Assembly: GCA_020746995.1 (NCBI GenBank)
Contig: JAGPXD010000001.1
Coordinates: 6,696,001-6,760,000, forward strand
Source of the DNA: Plectosphaerella cucumerina
Lineage: Eukaryota; Ascomycota; Sordariomycetes; Glomerellales; Plectosphaerellaceae
DNA: 64,000 nucleotides
Direction of reading: 5' to 3'
In this document: in pieces, positions 54,633 through 64,000 of the stretch
Position numbering within the stretch: the stretch's first letter is position 1
Layout of the letters: the number at the start of each line of letters is the position of its first letter
Position numbers and translations under genes: made by a program
The notes under the pieces: model-generated
What the model was told of the DNA's origin: nothing
The model's input: the letters and a program-made list of their open reading frames with translations, nothing else
Databases searched by the model: none

Positions 54633-54901
54633 ATGTCGGTGGATCTGGGGCTTCATTAGTCGGTGGATGCATCGGAGGTCATGATTGATGTGCATGAGCG
54701 AGCGTGGAGTAGGCGTCTGGTGGTGAGGAGCATGATCTGTAGTCGTTAGGGAGTGTCAAAAGGTGTCATTCAAAAGCATCATGTCCAATCCAAGGGGGTG
54801 ACTGAAATAATGTCAAATTGATTGCTGAAAATGTGCCGATACCATATGCTCCTCGCTACCGAAAAATCATGCCCACCATTACACTCCCATGCCACCTCCT
54901 C

Positions 54902-55771
54902 CTAGTAGACCGACCCGCTGGACGAATTCCGTGCGTGGCCGCTATCCTCGCCCAGGTAGAACAGCCGATGGAACGAGTGCATGTTCTCAAACGTGCAAAA
55001 CTCGGGCGCGCCCAGGTCAAATTCCTTGGGCACCGTCTCCCAGTGCTGCATCAGCAGGGCAGTCAGGCCGGCCTCCTGCTCGTCCGAAAGGTGGCGCAGC
55101 AGGTAGGCGATGGAAATGTGGAAGCCGTAGCGCGCGTGGTTGGGGTGCTTGATCTCGAGGACGTCGGCGAGGCGGTCGCGCAGGTCGCGGATGCGCCTGT
55201 CCTCGCGGGGGCCGCGGCCCTCGACGGAGACACCAACGCCCGTCTCAAGGGGGTCAAAACCGGTGATCTTGAGGCGCAAAGGAGGGCGAGCGTCCTCGAG
55301 GCGGGCGTTGCGCAGGCGCGTGGCGAAGAGAGAGGTGCAGTACTTGAGGGTCTCGATGTGGGCGGGCCAGTAGCCGCGGCCGCGGACCTGGTCGCAGACG
55401 CCCTCGAAGATTGTCATGTGCCAGCTGTCGGGGGGGAGGAGGGCGAGCAAGGGCGCGTACTCGCTCGCGGCGAGCTTGCGGTGCAGAGCCATGAGGGAGG
55501 CATAGAGGGGCGACTCGGGGGAGAGGTGGGCGATGACGGTGTTGCCGGGGAAGGGCTGGACTGTGCCGTCGGGAGCGAACTTGCTGGGGACGCCGGCGGG
55601 GTATTCGGGGGTGTCGTCGTCGACGGACTGGTGGGTGGCGAGAGTGTGCGCCGGAGCGTGCGCGGGGGTGGGCGCGGACATGATGGTTGTCATGACGGTC
55701 ATGGCGGGGGGGATGTTTGATGGAGGAGGTGTATTGGAAGTAGAAAGGGAGGTCGAGGTGTCGGGCGTCAA
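54902..55771 (-). CDS. DUF1868 2H-phosphoesterase-like protein
   Basis: Single exon, 289 residues from the first ATG. Met-31 (MSAPTPAH) may be the real start, because the first 50 residues are Pro/Ser/Thr-rich and the domain begins near GVPSKFAPDGTV. The two histidine motifs of 2H phosphoesterases are visible: HMT at residues 118-120 (SWHMTIFEGV) and HIS at 218-220 (YGFHISIAY). The spacing of about 100 residues is normal for the fold. Members act on cyclic phosphates or 2',5'-linked nucleotides; DUF1868 proteins themselves are uncharacterised. Both catalytic histidines are intact. Confidence 0.88.
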   Translation of the reverse strand: MTPDTSTSLSTSNTPPPSNIPPAMTVMTTIMSAPTPAHAPAHTLATHQSVDDDTPEYPAGVPSKFAPDGTVQPFPGNTVIAHLSPESPLYASLMALHRKLAASEYAPLLALLPPDSWHMTIFEGVCDQVRGRGYWPAHIETLKYCTSLFATRLRNARLEDARPPLRLKITGFDPLETGVGVSVEGRGPREDRRIRDLRDRLADVLEIKHPNHARYGFHISIAYLLRHLSDEQEAGLTALLMQHWETVPKEFDLGAPEFCTFENMHSFHRLFYLGEDSGHARNSSSGSVY

Positions 55772-58700
55772 TGTAGAGTTGTCGTGGTTGAGGAGAGGTG
55801 ATCGAGAGCTACGATCGAGATGGGTGGCTGTGGAGGAGGTAGTCGGGGAAGGTAGTCTGGGTGATGTGCCGTGACGTAACTGACTCGGCGACTGTTGGGC
55901 GAGGGAGACGGAGAATGTCGATCAGTCTCTTAGTCTGTCTACCCAAGAGGGAAGTAGGTCGGAAGAAGGTGTTGGAAGTTGTGTTGAGGCTCTTGGCGAG
56001 GAGAGGGGATCGCACGGGTATTTGAAAGGTTTCGAAGAGTCCGGCCGGCCTGCCGCTCAGACCTTCGCTTTTGTCCAGGCCCCGGACCACTGGCACAAGA
56101 AGCAGTGTAATCCCCTCTCCAACCGGGCGACGGGGGGTGTGTGTGGGAGCTGAGGGGGAGCTGGGATGCCAAAGGAGGGGAGGGAGGGACGGGACCGGGA
56201 GCTGAGAAGCGAATGATCGCGTCTGGCCCTTCGGTCGCTTGCGGCACGGTCGCCCCTGCCCATGTCTGATTGGGCCTTCGCCGGGCGCACCCATGTCACG
56301 TGCGCTCTATTTTCGGAGAGCTCAAGCATTCCCCTCAGGTCGCCGGAAAAGAACTTAGAGAGCCTAGGGCAGAGTCCATGCGTGTGTGCGTGCGCTCCCC
56401 AGCAGTCACCACCAGAACTCAGTCAGTCAAACTCCAAACCTCCACTTCCACCGAGAAAGGGTCGGTGATGCCGCTACCATCTCCCCGTCCCATGTCGAAA
56501 CCCTCATTTCCCGCGCTTCTCGTATTTCCCCTGGACCCCTGGCCAGTGACAGCCCGCTGGGTCGTCGGCAGTTCAACCTCCTCCCCAAACACTGCTGCCT
56601 AACCCATCGCCGACCGGTCTGGGCCTCTATTCTATCGGTCTATCCACTGGAGAGGCCGGTCGTCGACGGGGAGGGGGGGCCCTTTTCCGGGCGGGACGGC
56701 CTGGTCTGGCCGCAAAGGGGTCGCACGGCGGGACGGATGAGGCACCCCAGGGTTGGTCCCTGACCCCAAGCCACCCCTGGCCATGCAGGTTCCCCTTGCC
56801 TGTCAGTCACTGCAGCACCGAACGTGGCTACTGCCGTCTGATCAAGCTTTGCTTCCATGTTCTGTTCCATCCGCCAGCCCGCCCTTTCGGAAGACCTCCC
56901 GAGGGGCGAGCTTGGTCTGGCCTTGTTCTTCCGACTGCGTCCAGCAAACATGTCATGACACGCGCCGACACGCGCCCTGGAGGAAGTCCGTCCATTCTTC
57001 ACGCTAGCGACCAACGGCTTCGGCAGGTTCAGCTGAGACAAGGGCCGCCGCGGCACCATGTGCCATGCTATCCCATCCGTCTGGCTTCACCATCTCCAGA
57101 GTCTGCAGCGCAACGCGTCCATCCCCAATGATCGGCCCAGGGATCACCATTCCCCAACCTTACGCACACGAGCTTTTCTATCCCTCGGCCGAACCATTGT
57201 GGAAACGGGCAATACGCCCGGGTTTCTTCGGTGGTGCCGCGCCGTCCGGTGCGTCGGCCGGACAGCGGTCTGGCATTCTAAGAATAATCCCGCCTGGGCC
57301 CCTTCGCTAACCACTTTGGTCCCTGGCTCGTAAGTTACCCCTTTCCCGACCAGACTACGGGGCCCGAGTCACGCCGTTCCGCGAAAGTCATCACCAGCAT
57401 CACGTCGCCTCTTGTTGGCGTCACCACTTTTTCTGGTTTGCCCTGGGGCAATCACTCAGGCGCGGCCATCCCTTGGATTTGTGGTTACATTCGCATCCGT
57501 ATGACCAGTCTGCTTGCTTCATGCGTTAGGCAGCTACGTTAGCCCAAATTCCTGCGACTCAGGAGAGCTAACCAAGGGCAATGCCTCGATGCTGTCAACG
57601 GCTTTTACCGGTTGACAATGATGTCTGGTTCAACTACCGTAACCATCAACCGTCTTTTCGAGAAAGTCTTCCGACAGAAGCCGAGGCATCTCGGAGTGCC
57701 CCTCACTGGGTCCCAACGTGCCCACATCAACCCCTAAAATGAGGATAGGCACTTCGTAGGGCCGAGATCTATGATCGCCAAGCTTTTTCTCAGCGCCCCG
57801 CGATGATACAGACAATTGAGGAGCTGTCCCGACTTGGCGGGGCACGGCTAGGCATCGATCTATGCGTCCAGAATACTGGCGTCGGCGCTTTAGCAGCCCA
57901 AGATCAGCATTGACAATATCGGCCGGCAAGCCAGAACAGGCCCGCATCGTATACGAGGTGTGTCAACGACGCTCTCTCGTGGAGGGAGGGCCCCCGGTCC
58001 ACCGTCGCTGCATGCCACCGTACATACCGCCCTGAAGTTTTCTCTTCGTCTCGGAGATCCGGAGCAATGCCATCACTCGCTGCGTCGTAGTGCCTCTCCC
58101 TCTGACGGAGACTGCGACCCTGAGCTCCTCGTCCACGCAAGCCTGCGGGTTTTCCCTGCATTCCTAGGAATAGACCCGTCAGTATCTGCCGGCTTCAGTT
58201 TCTGCATCTTTCTGGCCGCAAGTCGGCTATTCAGTTGATGGTTTCACCCTTTTGGCCAACATCCCCACTCTGGTAACCATGGGAATTGCATCTTTGGGTC
58301 CGGTTGAGCACCATTGTTCGAGTCAAGCAATTCAGACTTAGGAGAGCTTGCCGCGCCATGTGTTGTCTCGGCAGATGAGACTGACAGCAATCATGATGTC
58401 CCCGTGCAGATTTCGCGGTCATTTGTTCAACAACGCCCCAGTGCGATTATATCGAGACCCCTACCTGTGCCTCAACTATTAGCCAGTCTGTCATATCATT
58501 TTTCTCGACAGGCATCAATCGATCACAATAGGTCAACCCACAAGACAAATTCTTGTCGCTGCGGTTCTCTCCGGTACTCTCACTCCACAGACCGAGGCGG
58601 AATCGAACCACCCATTCAGCCCTCCTGCAGGGGATCACATATGAGCGTCAAAGCTCAAGACTTTGATGGCATCTCGCCAGACTACGTTCGAGAATCAACC

Positions 58701-59024
58701 AGTATGGATACTGTTTGTACACTTCTGTTGTGTTGAATCCTACGACCCTTCGTCCACATCCCCGTTATGATTCGCCCACCGTTCAGCCTGGGCTGAGCGA
58801 CCAGGGGTCGTGATGCCGCCGGCCCAGAACGTGATAGCGTCAACGCACCTCACGTTCAGCTGCCTGAGAGCCCTGTCGGCGACCTCAACAGGGCTGGCCG
58901 CGTAATCTCCTCTAAACCCCTCGGCCCGCAATCACGTCCTTCCACCCCCTCGATCATCTCCCTTGGCCTCTATTAAGCCAAGACCGGGGACTCCTAGCCG
59001 CATCGTCTCAACCATCTGCCCAGG
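55772..59024. other. 3.2-kb gene-poor region
   Basis: This is the longest stretch without a supported gene. The open frames in it are short, overlap on both strands and lack domains or a signal peptide. No rRNA, tRNA, inverted terminal repeat or transposase fragment is visible. The right end (58930-59024) is the 5' region of the second HET gene. Confidence 0.5.
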
Positions 59025-61295
59025 ATGGCCTCGTATTTCTCCTCCCCCGCGACATCATATCCACCGTTCACGTACTCCGACGTCAGCGCGAAGGAGAGAA
59101 CGTTCCGCCTCATCACGCTACTCCCGCCCCTACCGGCAACCCGTCCCTTCGGCTCGCCGACTGTTCGTATCGAGATCTCCGAGGCCACTGTCGACGACAC
59201 GGAGTATAGCACGCTCTCATACGCTTGGGGCGCAACCAGTTCGGCGCCCGATCGCCTTGTCATCGTTGAGACGAGCGATGGCCCGCGCAAGATTCGGATC
59301 TATCGCTCCCTGGAGGTGGCACTCCTCGAGCTGTCAGCCACGTCCGCAGAGAAGAAGTCTCTACCCATCTTTGTGGACCAGATCAGCATCAACCAGGAAG
59401 ATGACGACGAGAAGGCTGTCCAAGTCCGACTCATGGGCGACATTTATGCCAATTGCAGGCGTGTCCACGTCTGGCTCGGTCCTGGGACGGCACAGTCCAA
59501 CGCCTACTTTGACTTTGTCCTCGAGGTCTGCCAGGAAGGCATTCTCGAACGCTTCATGGGGCCCCGGCGTGTGGAATTTCCCCGAATCTTCGACGCCATC
59601 ATGAACAGCTCCGTCGTCGTCACAGGCGAGGATGCAGCCGATCGTGACGATGTCCTGGACCTCATAACCCGTCTTGGTGACCGTTTCCCTCTCAACGGCG
59701 CCATCGATGTCCTTGGCCGGCATTGGTTTACCCGCCTTTGGATCATCCAGGAGGCCTGCCTCGCCCCAGAGCTGAGCTTCGCCACGGGCTCCCGTTCGCT
59801 ATGCTACAACTGTTTCCGAGTGGGCATGCTCTTCTACACAATCTACAACACGCATTGGGTTGGGCATGTCCAGCACGCCGTCCCGCGCGAAGAGGTACGC
59901 CGTCGCGAACGCGTCCTCGACTTGAACCAGAACGTCATCCGCATCGTCCAGGAGCGCCGCGCCATACATGCCCTCGGTAGCAGGCAGAGCTTTGCCGACC
60001 TGGTGCGCAAGTACAATGTCAACGACGACGGACCCAAGATCGGCGCGTCGCTGCCCGAGGACCGGCTTTTTGGCTTCCTGGGCATCTCGGCACAGGACGT
60101 CTTCTGGTCCGGCGTTCGCGTCACCTACGGCGATGTGGAGAGTGTGTATGCGGATTTTGCGGCGGTGTTGTTGGCGGAGCTACCGGACTTTCTCGCATAC
60201 TCGCAATTCCCCAAGAAGATTGAAGGGCTTCCTTCGTGGGTGCCGGACTGGTCATCGAGTCTGCATACGGCTCGTGGGTACATTGATCTCCAGAACCCAG
60301 CATTCAGCGCAGGTGGTCAGGGTGCTGCCGTGGGACATCGATACGATTCGAAGAAGAGTACCCTCACTCTTCAGGGCGTGTTGGTCGACCGCGTCTCACG
60401 GGTTGGTTCCTCTTCTATGAAGCTGGAGCATGGTCCAACGCTCTCTTCTGGCATCGACCACATGTCGGCCAAGACCTTCTTCGACGAGATCAATGCCTTT
60501 GTACTTCAGGCTGCAGCAATGGAGGCCTCTCTATTGTGCGGAGCATCGGACGAGCTGAGGCATCTCACGAAGATACGGCTATCTGACTTTGGCGTCACGG
60601 AGAAGTACTTCATCGACACCTCGGGCCCTGAAGAAGCAAATCGATTGCTGCTGGCTGTCTACCAGGAGGTCGACCGTTGGGGAAAGAAACTCATCGATGT
60701 TGAGCGCATCGCTGTGGCTCACCAGCTACGCAATTGCCTCGGCCTCATTGACTACCGCACTGCCGAGCACTGGGCGCCACCGGCCGAGACGGACGCTCTG
60801 ATACTTTCGGCGACGGACCCCGCGTCTGCATCTCTAGCTCTCCTCGGCGGAGTTGCAGCTATATGCGCCGATGTCGCCGAGGCCGCGCGCGCTTCGATTC
60901 ATCTTTCTCTACTGCGGGTGTACCTGCGCGTCCGCCGACACTTCGCCAGCATGTCCTTTTCCGCGATGAAGAACGACAAACAAGTTTACGAAGCCGTCGG
61001 CCTCGATCCGAGTATGGCGCTCGCGATGGAACTAAAGGCTTACAGGGACAATCTCATGCGCAACACGGGGCAAAGGGTGTACCTGACAGAAAAGGGGCAC
61101 GTCGGGATCGGGCCGCCATCATTGCAGCCGGGAGACGCCGTCGTCGTCTTTCTTGGCGCCACGGTGCCTCACGCTCTTCGGCCAAGTGAGAATGGCACTT
61201 GGCAGTATCTCGGCGAGACATATTGCACGAACATCATGGAGGGCGAGGCTCTTCAAGGGAGCAACGTAGCGAGGCGGAATTTTGTGTTGGCGTAG
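59025..61295 (+). CDS. HET-domain protein
   Basis: Single exon, 756 residues. The HET domain lies at about residues 58-215: YSTLSYAWGATSSAPD, the core LPIFVDQISINQEDDDEKAV, LMGDIYANCRRVHVWLGP and later HWFTRLWIIQEACLA. The canonical WID in the core is FVDQISINQ here, a common variant. The remainder is the long helical tail seen in many HET proteins, with LPSWVPDWS near the middle and the end motif LQPGDAVVVFLGATVPHALR. No NACHT, WD40 or ankyrin module is visible. It may take part in non-self recognition and cell death; the partner is unknown. Unlike the HET gene at 26.7 kb it has no membrane region. Confidence 0.92.
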   Translation: MASYFSSPATSYPPFTYSDVSAKERTFRLITLLPPLPATRPFGSPTVRIEISEATVDDTEYSTLSYAWGATSSAPDRLVIVETSDGPRKIRIYRSLEVALLELSATSAEKKSLPIFVDQISINQEDDDEKAVQVRLMGDIYANCRRVHVWLGPGTAQSNAYFDFVLEVCQEGILERFMGPRRVEFPRIFDAIMNSSVVVTGEDAADRDDVLDLITRLGDRFPLNGAIDVLGRHWFTRLWIIQEACLAPELSFATGSRSLCYNCFRVGMLFYTIYNTHWVGHVQHAVPREEVRRRERVLDLNQNVIRIVQERRAIHALGSRQSFADLVRKYNVNDDGPKIGASLPEDRLFGFLGISAQDVFWSGVRVTYGDVESVYADFAAVLLAELPDFLAYSQFPKKIEGLPSWVPDWSSSLHTARGYIDLQNPAFSAGGQGAAVGHRYDSKKSTLTLQGVLVDRVSRVGSSSMKLEHGPTLSSGIDHMSAKTFFDEINAFVLQAAAMEASLLCGASDELRHLTKIRLSDFGVTEKYFIDTSGPEEANRLLLAVYQEVDRWGKKLIDVERIAVAHQLRNCLGLIDYRTAEHWAPPAETDALILSATDPASASLALLGGVAAICADVAEAARASIHLSLLRVYLRVRRHFASMSFSAMKNDKQVYEAVGLDPSMALAMELKAYRDNLMRNTGQRVYLTEKGHVGIGPPSLQPGDAVVVFLGATVPHALRPSENGTWQYLGETYCTNIMEGEALQGSNVARRNFVLA

Positions 61296-61989
61296 TAGCG
61301 TCGGCCGGTTCCGCCGTTGCTTGCTATCGGGAGCTACGCTGGAAGAGGAAGCTGGCAAGATCAGCGCAAGCCACCAGAAACAACCCCACGATGGGGGTTG
61401 CGTTGCTCGAATTGGCACTCACACGTGCTGGCGGTTATGGAGGAGCAGTTGGCTGAGATGGGGCGGATCGTCGGCCAAGACAAGCCACGGGCGCCACCTG
61501 CGTGGAAGGTCTGACTTGAGCCATTTGTCCGGCATTCCGTTGATTGCAAGCATATGGAAGCATTTCAAGGCGAGCGTACTGTCTTCGTCTTTCGGAGTTG
61601 GGTTCTGAAGTTTGGTCAATCAGGGAGTCAGGGGTTGCAAGTCAGCATTTCAACACATGAGCTTCATTGGCAAGGACAGAAATTGATATCAATCAGCCAT
61701 GGTAGTTATTTCAGTCGCAATTGCTAAAGCACATAGGCTGACTCGCCTCCCGCCCCCCTGAGCGGCATGTGCCAGGGATCACCAAGAGTCCAAGACAACG
61801 GTGCAGGGCCGGGCCGGGGCGCAGCGATCACCAGATCGGCAGCCGGCTTTCCACACAAGGCAGTAAGTAACGAGGAAATGGCCGGCGATGTTCCCTTGAC
61901 ATTCCCTTGGTTGCACCACGCCTCAGCTGAGGCTTTGGGTGGCAAGTCGTACCTAGTCAAACAGGAAGGTGACAACGCTCTTCATGACA
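61296..61989. other. Spacer upstream of the GH24 gene
   Basis: No supported gene between the HET stop and the TATA element of the lysozyme gene. Confidence 0.4.
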
Positions 61990-61995
61990 TATAAA
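61990..61995 (+). promoter_or_regulatory. TATA box of the GH24 lysozyme gene
   Basis: TATAAA lies 76 bp upstream of the ATG at 62066, a good distance for a fungal secreted-enzyme gene. Confidence 0.55.
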
Positions 61996-62065
61996 GCTCC
62001 CGTCCAAAGACAATTCACGTCGCTGACATCGGTCTTTACAGCATCAACCATCCACAACCTCAATC

Positions 62066-62719
62066 ATGGTCTCCTTCAAGTCCCTCGCCCTCGCTGCCCT
62101 TGCCGCCACGGCCTATGCCCAGTGCACCGGCCCGGCCGTCAACCAGGCGACACTCAACCTGATCAAGGAGTTCGAGGGCTGGCGGCCCAACATCTGTATG
62201 CATCCATGAGCCCACTCTCAGCCACATCATCTGACAATCTCCAGACCTCGACCCCGTCGGCCTCGCCACCGTGGGCTACGGTCACCTCTGCGCCAACCCA
62301 CAGTGCACTGACGTCCCCTACCCCATCCCTCTGTCGCAGACCAACGGCGAACGGCTCCTCCAGAGCGACCTCAGGGTAGGCACCACTACTTAACTCCGCT
62401 GAAGATTCCAACTGACAGTTAACAGACCTTCCAAAATTGCATCACCTTGCAGACAGCGTCGTCCGTCGTGCTCAACGCCAACCAATACGGCGCACTTGTC
62501 AGTCGGGCCTTCAACGTCGGCTGCGGCGCGACCCGTACGTCGACGCTCATCAGCCGTCTCAACTCCGGCGGAGCACCCAACACCGTTGCCGCCGAGGAGC
62601 TGCCCAAGTGGAACCGTGCCGGTGGACAGGTGCTGCCGGGTCTCACTCGCAGGAGGGCTGCCGAAGTAGCTCTGCATCGGACATCGACGAGCATCGGAGC
62701 ACTTCCTGCCTGCTCTTAA
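62066..62719 (+). CDS. Secreted GH24 (phage T4-type) lysozyme
   Basis: Exons 62066..62195, 62245..62375 and 62426..62719 (introns 49-50 bp), 184 residues. A signal peptide (MVSFKSLALAALAATAYA) leads to a short mature enzyme. The catalytic triad of GH24 is spaced exactly as in T4 lysozyme: Glu37, eight residues, Asp46, five residues, Thr52 (in LIKEFEG...YLDPVGLATVGYGH). Later blocks FNVGCGA and LPKWNRAGGQVLPGLTRRRA are also family-typical. GH24 enzymes cut bacterial peptidoglycan between MurNAc and GlcNAc. A secreted fungal copy probably acts against bacteria. The family's phage origin makes ancient transfer from bacteria or phage plausible; the present introns show it is now a fungal gene. 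Confidence 0.95.
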
Positions 62720-63112
62720 AGAAGGATCATAAGATGATGGTGGCTATGGTGCCGATGGTGAGGATGTATAAGCCGTCTTAAACAGAGTACACGGAGTATC
62801 AAACCATGCAATGTCTGAAGTAAGATCATGTCATGTATTCATTCACTCTAATCCAGTTCCACCCGCGTGGGCTTGATGTACCATAATATTCTTCTCCCTA
62901 CATCAAGTCCCTTCCAACCCTAGATCGGTCAAGGTAAAAATATCTACATCGTGAAATTACAAAATCAAGTAAGAAGAACAAAGTGGTCGTCGGTTCGCCT
63001 GAAGAGGTCCTCACAAGAGGCCCCGGGCTATGTCCGTGTCGTGCAATATTATGTATAAGGAGTGTGGGTGCGGACATTTTGTCCCCGTCGCCGAAAGTTC
63101 GATGACTTTGGC

Positions 63113-64000
63113 TTACAGAAGGGCGAACATGACGGCGGCAGCGGCGACAACGGCCTCGAAGCCGGAGCCGAGGCGGACGGCCGCGCCGGGCTGGACCTGG
63201 ACGGGCACGCTGGGGCTGGGGGTCGAGGAGGGGACGACGACAACGGGGGTAGTGGTCGTCTTGGGGGGCTCAGGGTGGCCGGGAGCCGAAGGGGAGGGAA
63301 CGACAACGCTGGGAACGATGGTCGTGTGGGGAGGCTGAGGGTAAACAGGAGCCGAGGGCGAGGGGACAACGACGCTGGGAGCGACGGGAGTGTGAGGAGG
63401 CTGAGGGTAAACGGGAGCCGAGGGCGAGTGAGGAGCCTCGGGCTGAGTCTCGACGGGAGGCTTGGGGCCGGGGTGGCTGGGCTTGACGGTGGTGGTGAGG
63501 GTCTGGGTGTGGGGAACCTCGGAAGTGACAGGGCAGATTGTGGTCGAGACGGCGTAGGTCACGGTGGTGGTGACGGGCTCCTCGTTGCAGCCGGGGGTGC
63601 CGGGAGGGCAGTGGGTGATGGTGTGAACGGTGGTGGTGTAGATGGTCGAGGTCGAGTAGATGGTGGTCTCCTCGGTGGTGCAGTCCTCAGTCGAGGTCGA
63701 GTGGCCGGGCTTTACGGACGTGGGAGGGACGACGTGAGTGGTAGTGGCGGGAGTCTCGGTGGTCTCGCAGTCCTCGGTCGAGGTGGAGTGGCCAGGCTTG
63801 ACGGACGAAGGAGGGACAACGTGGGTGGAAGTGGCGGGAGTCTCGGTGGTCTCGCAGTCCTCAGTCGAGGTGGTCGAGTGGCCGGGCTTCGAGGACGAGG
63901 GGATGGCGTGGGTCGACGAAGCGGCGGTCTCGGTAGTCTCGCAGTCCTCAGTGCTGGTGGTCGAGTGACCAGGCTTGGAAGAGGAGGGGATGGCGTAAGT
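63113..64000 (-). CDS. GPI-anchored Ser/Thr/Pro-rich wall protein with Cys repeats (C-terminal part)
   Basis: The frame is open from the stop at 63113 to the window edge; the N-terminus lies outside. From the edge inward there are about four copies of a 29-residue unit (STHVVPPSSVKPGHSTSTED then CETTETPA), each with one cysteine. A Thr-rich block (STSTIYTTTVHTITHC) follows, then a ProSerVal region with a roughly 22-residue repeat around SAPVYPQPPHT. The end (AVRLGSGFEAVVAAAAVMFALL-like) is a hydrophobic GPI-attachment tail. Such proteins are covalently linked to the cell wall and serve as adhesins or surface proteins. They are heavily O-glycosylated. The repeats suggest copy-number variation among strains. 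Confidence 0.85.
   Translation of the reverse strand, partial: TYAIPSSSKPGHSTTSTEDCETTETAASSTHAIPSSSKPGHSTTSTEDCETTETPATSTHVVPPSSVKPGHSTSTEDCETTETPATTTHVVPPTSVKPGHSTSTEDCTTEETTIYSTSTIYTTTVHTITHCPPGTPGCNEEPVTTTVTYAVSTTICPVTSEVPHTQTLTTTVKPSHPGPKPPVETQPEAPHSPSAPVYPQPPHTPVAPSVVVPSPSAPVYPQPPHTTIVPSVVVPSPSAPGHPEPPKTTTTPVVVVPSSTPSPSVPVQVQPGAAVRLGSGFEAVVAAAAVMFALL

Noticed and set aside
54818..55720. 300-codon open frame on the plus strand
   Set aside because: It is antisense to the DUF1868 gene and Gly/Val/Asp-rich like other shadows.

Overview
The window reads as nuclear DNA of a filamentous ascomycete (Pezizomycotina, most likely a Sordariomycete; I cannot name the species). The evidence is: short GT-AG introns (46-103 bp) with CTAAC-like branch points; two Zn2Cys6 regulators; two HET-domain proteins; an RTA1-family protein; a fungal sterol-glucosyltransferase-like enzyme; a tRNA-Lys(CTT) with an 11-nt intron after position 37; and a GPI-anchored Ser/Thr/Pro-rich wall protein. 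About 30 genes are supported. Where exon phases could be tested they add up to whole codons.

Left part (1-24 kb): F-box protein, secreted M28 aminopeptidase with PA domain, MFS permease, eight-exon UDP-sugar:sterol-type glucosyltransferase, RTA1-like 7-TM protein, a large Gly-rich membrane protein whose C-terminus recalls cytochrome b561, a METTL16-type RNA m6A methyltransferase flanked by inverted arrays of a 17-bp repeat, a repeat-rich Pro/Ser/Tyr membrane-associated protein, the splicing-linked XAP5/FAM50 protein, a small membrane protein, and a secreted AA1-like six-cysteine protein.

Middle part (24-47 kb): an Asn-Gly-repeat hypothetical protein, a HET protein with an N-terminal membrane region, the tRNA, an amino-acid permease, a Zn2Cys6 regulator divergent from an NDH-2-like FAD oxidoreductase, and then a compact group of sugar-type MFS transporter, Zn2Cys6 regulator, DUF89/ARMT1 metal-dependent phosphatase and an AnmK/levoglucosan-kinase homologue. 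I propose that this group is an anhydrosugar-use locus. The kinase carries a one-base frameshift in a C run and a GC-AG intron. A decayed tyrosinase-like fragment follows it.

Right part (47-64 kb): DUF4139/DUF4140 protein, unknown protein, GNAT acetyltransferase, a second secreted M28 (LAP1-like) aminopeptidase, a DUF1868 2H-phosphoesterase-like protein, a 3.2-kb gene-poor stretch, a second HET protein, a secreted GH24 lysozyme, and the C-terminal part of a GPI-anchored repeat protein that runs off the window.

The genes mostly sit in divergent or convergent pairs. The convergent partners are often so close (12 to about 300 bp) that their 3' UTRs probably overlap.
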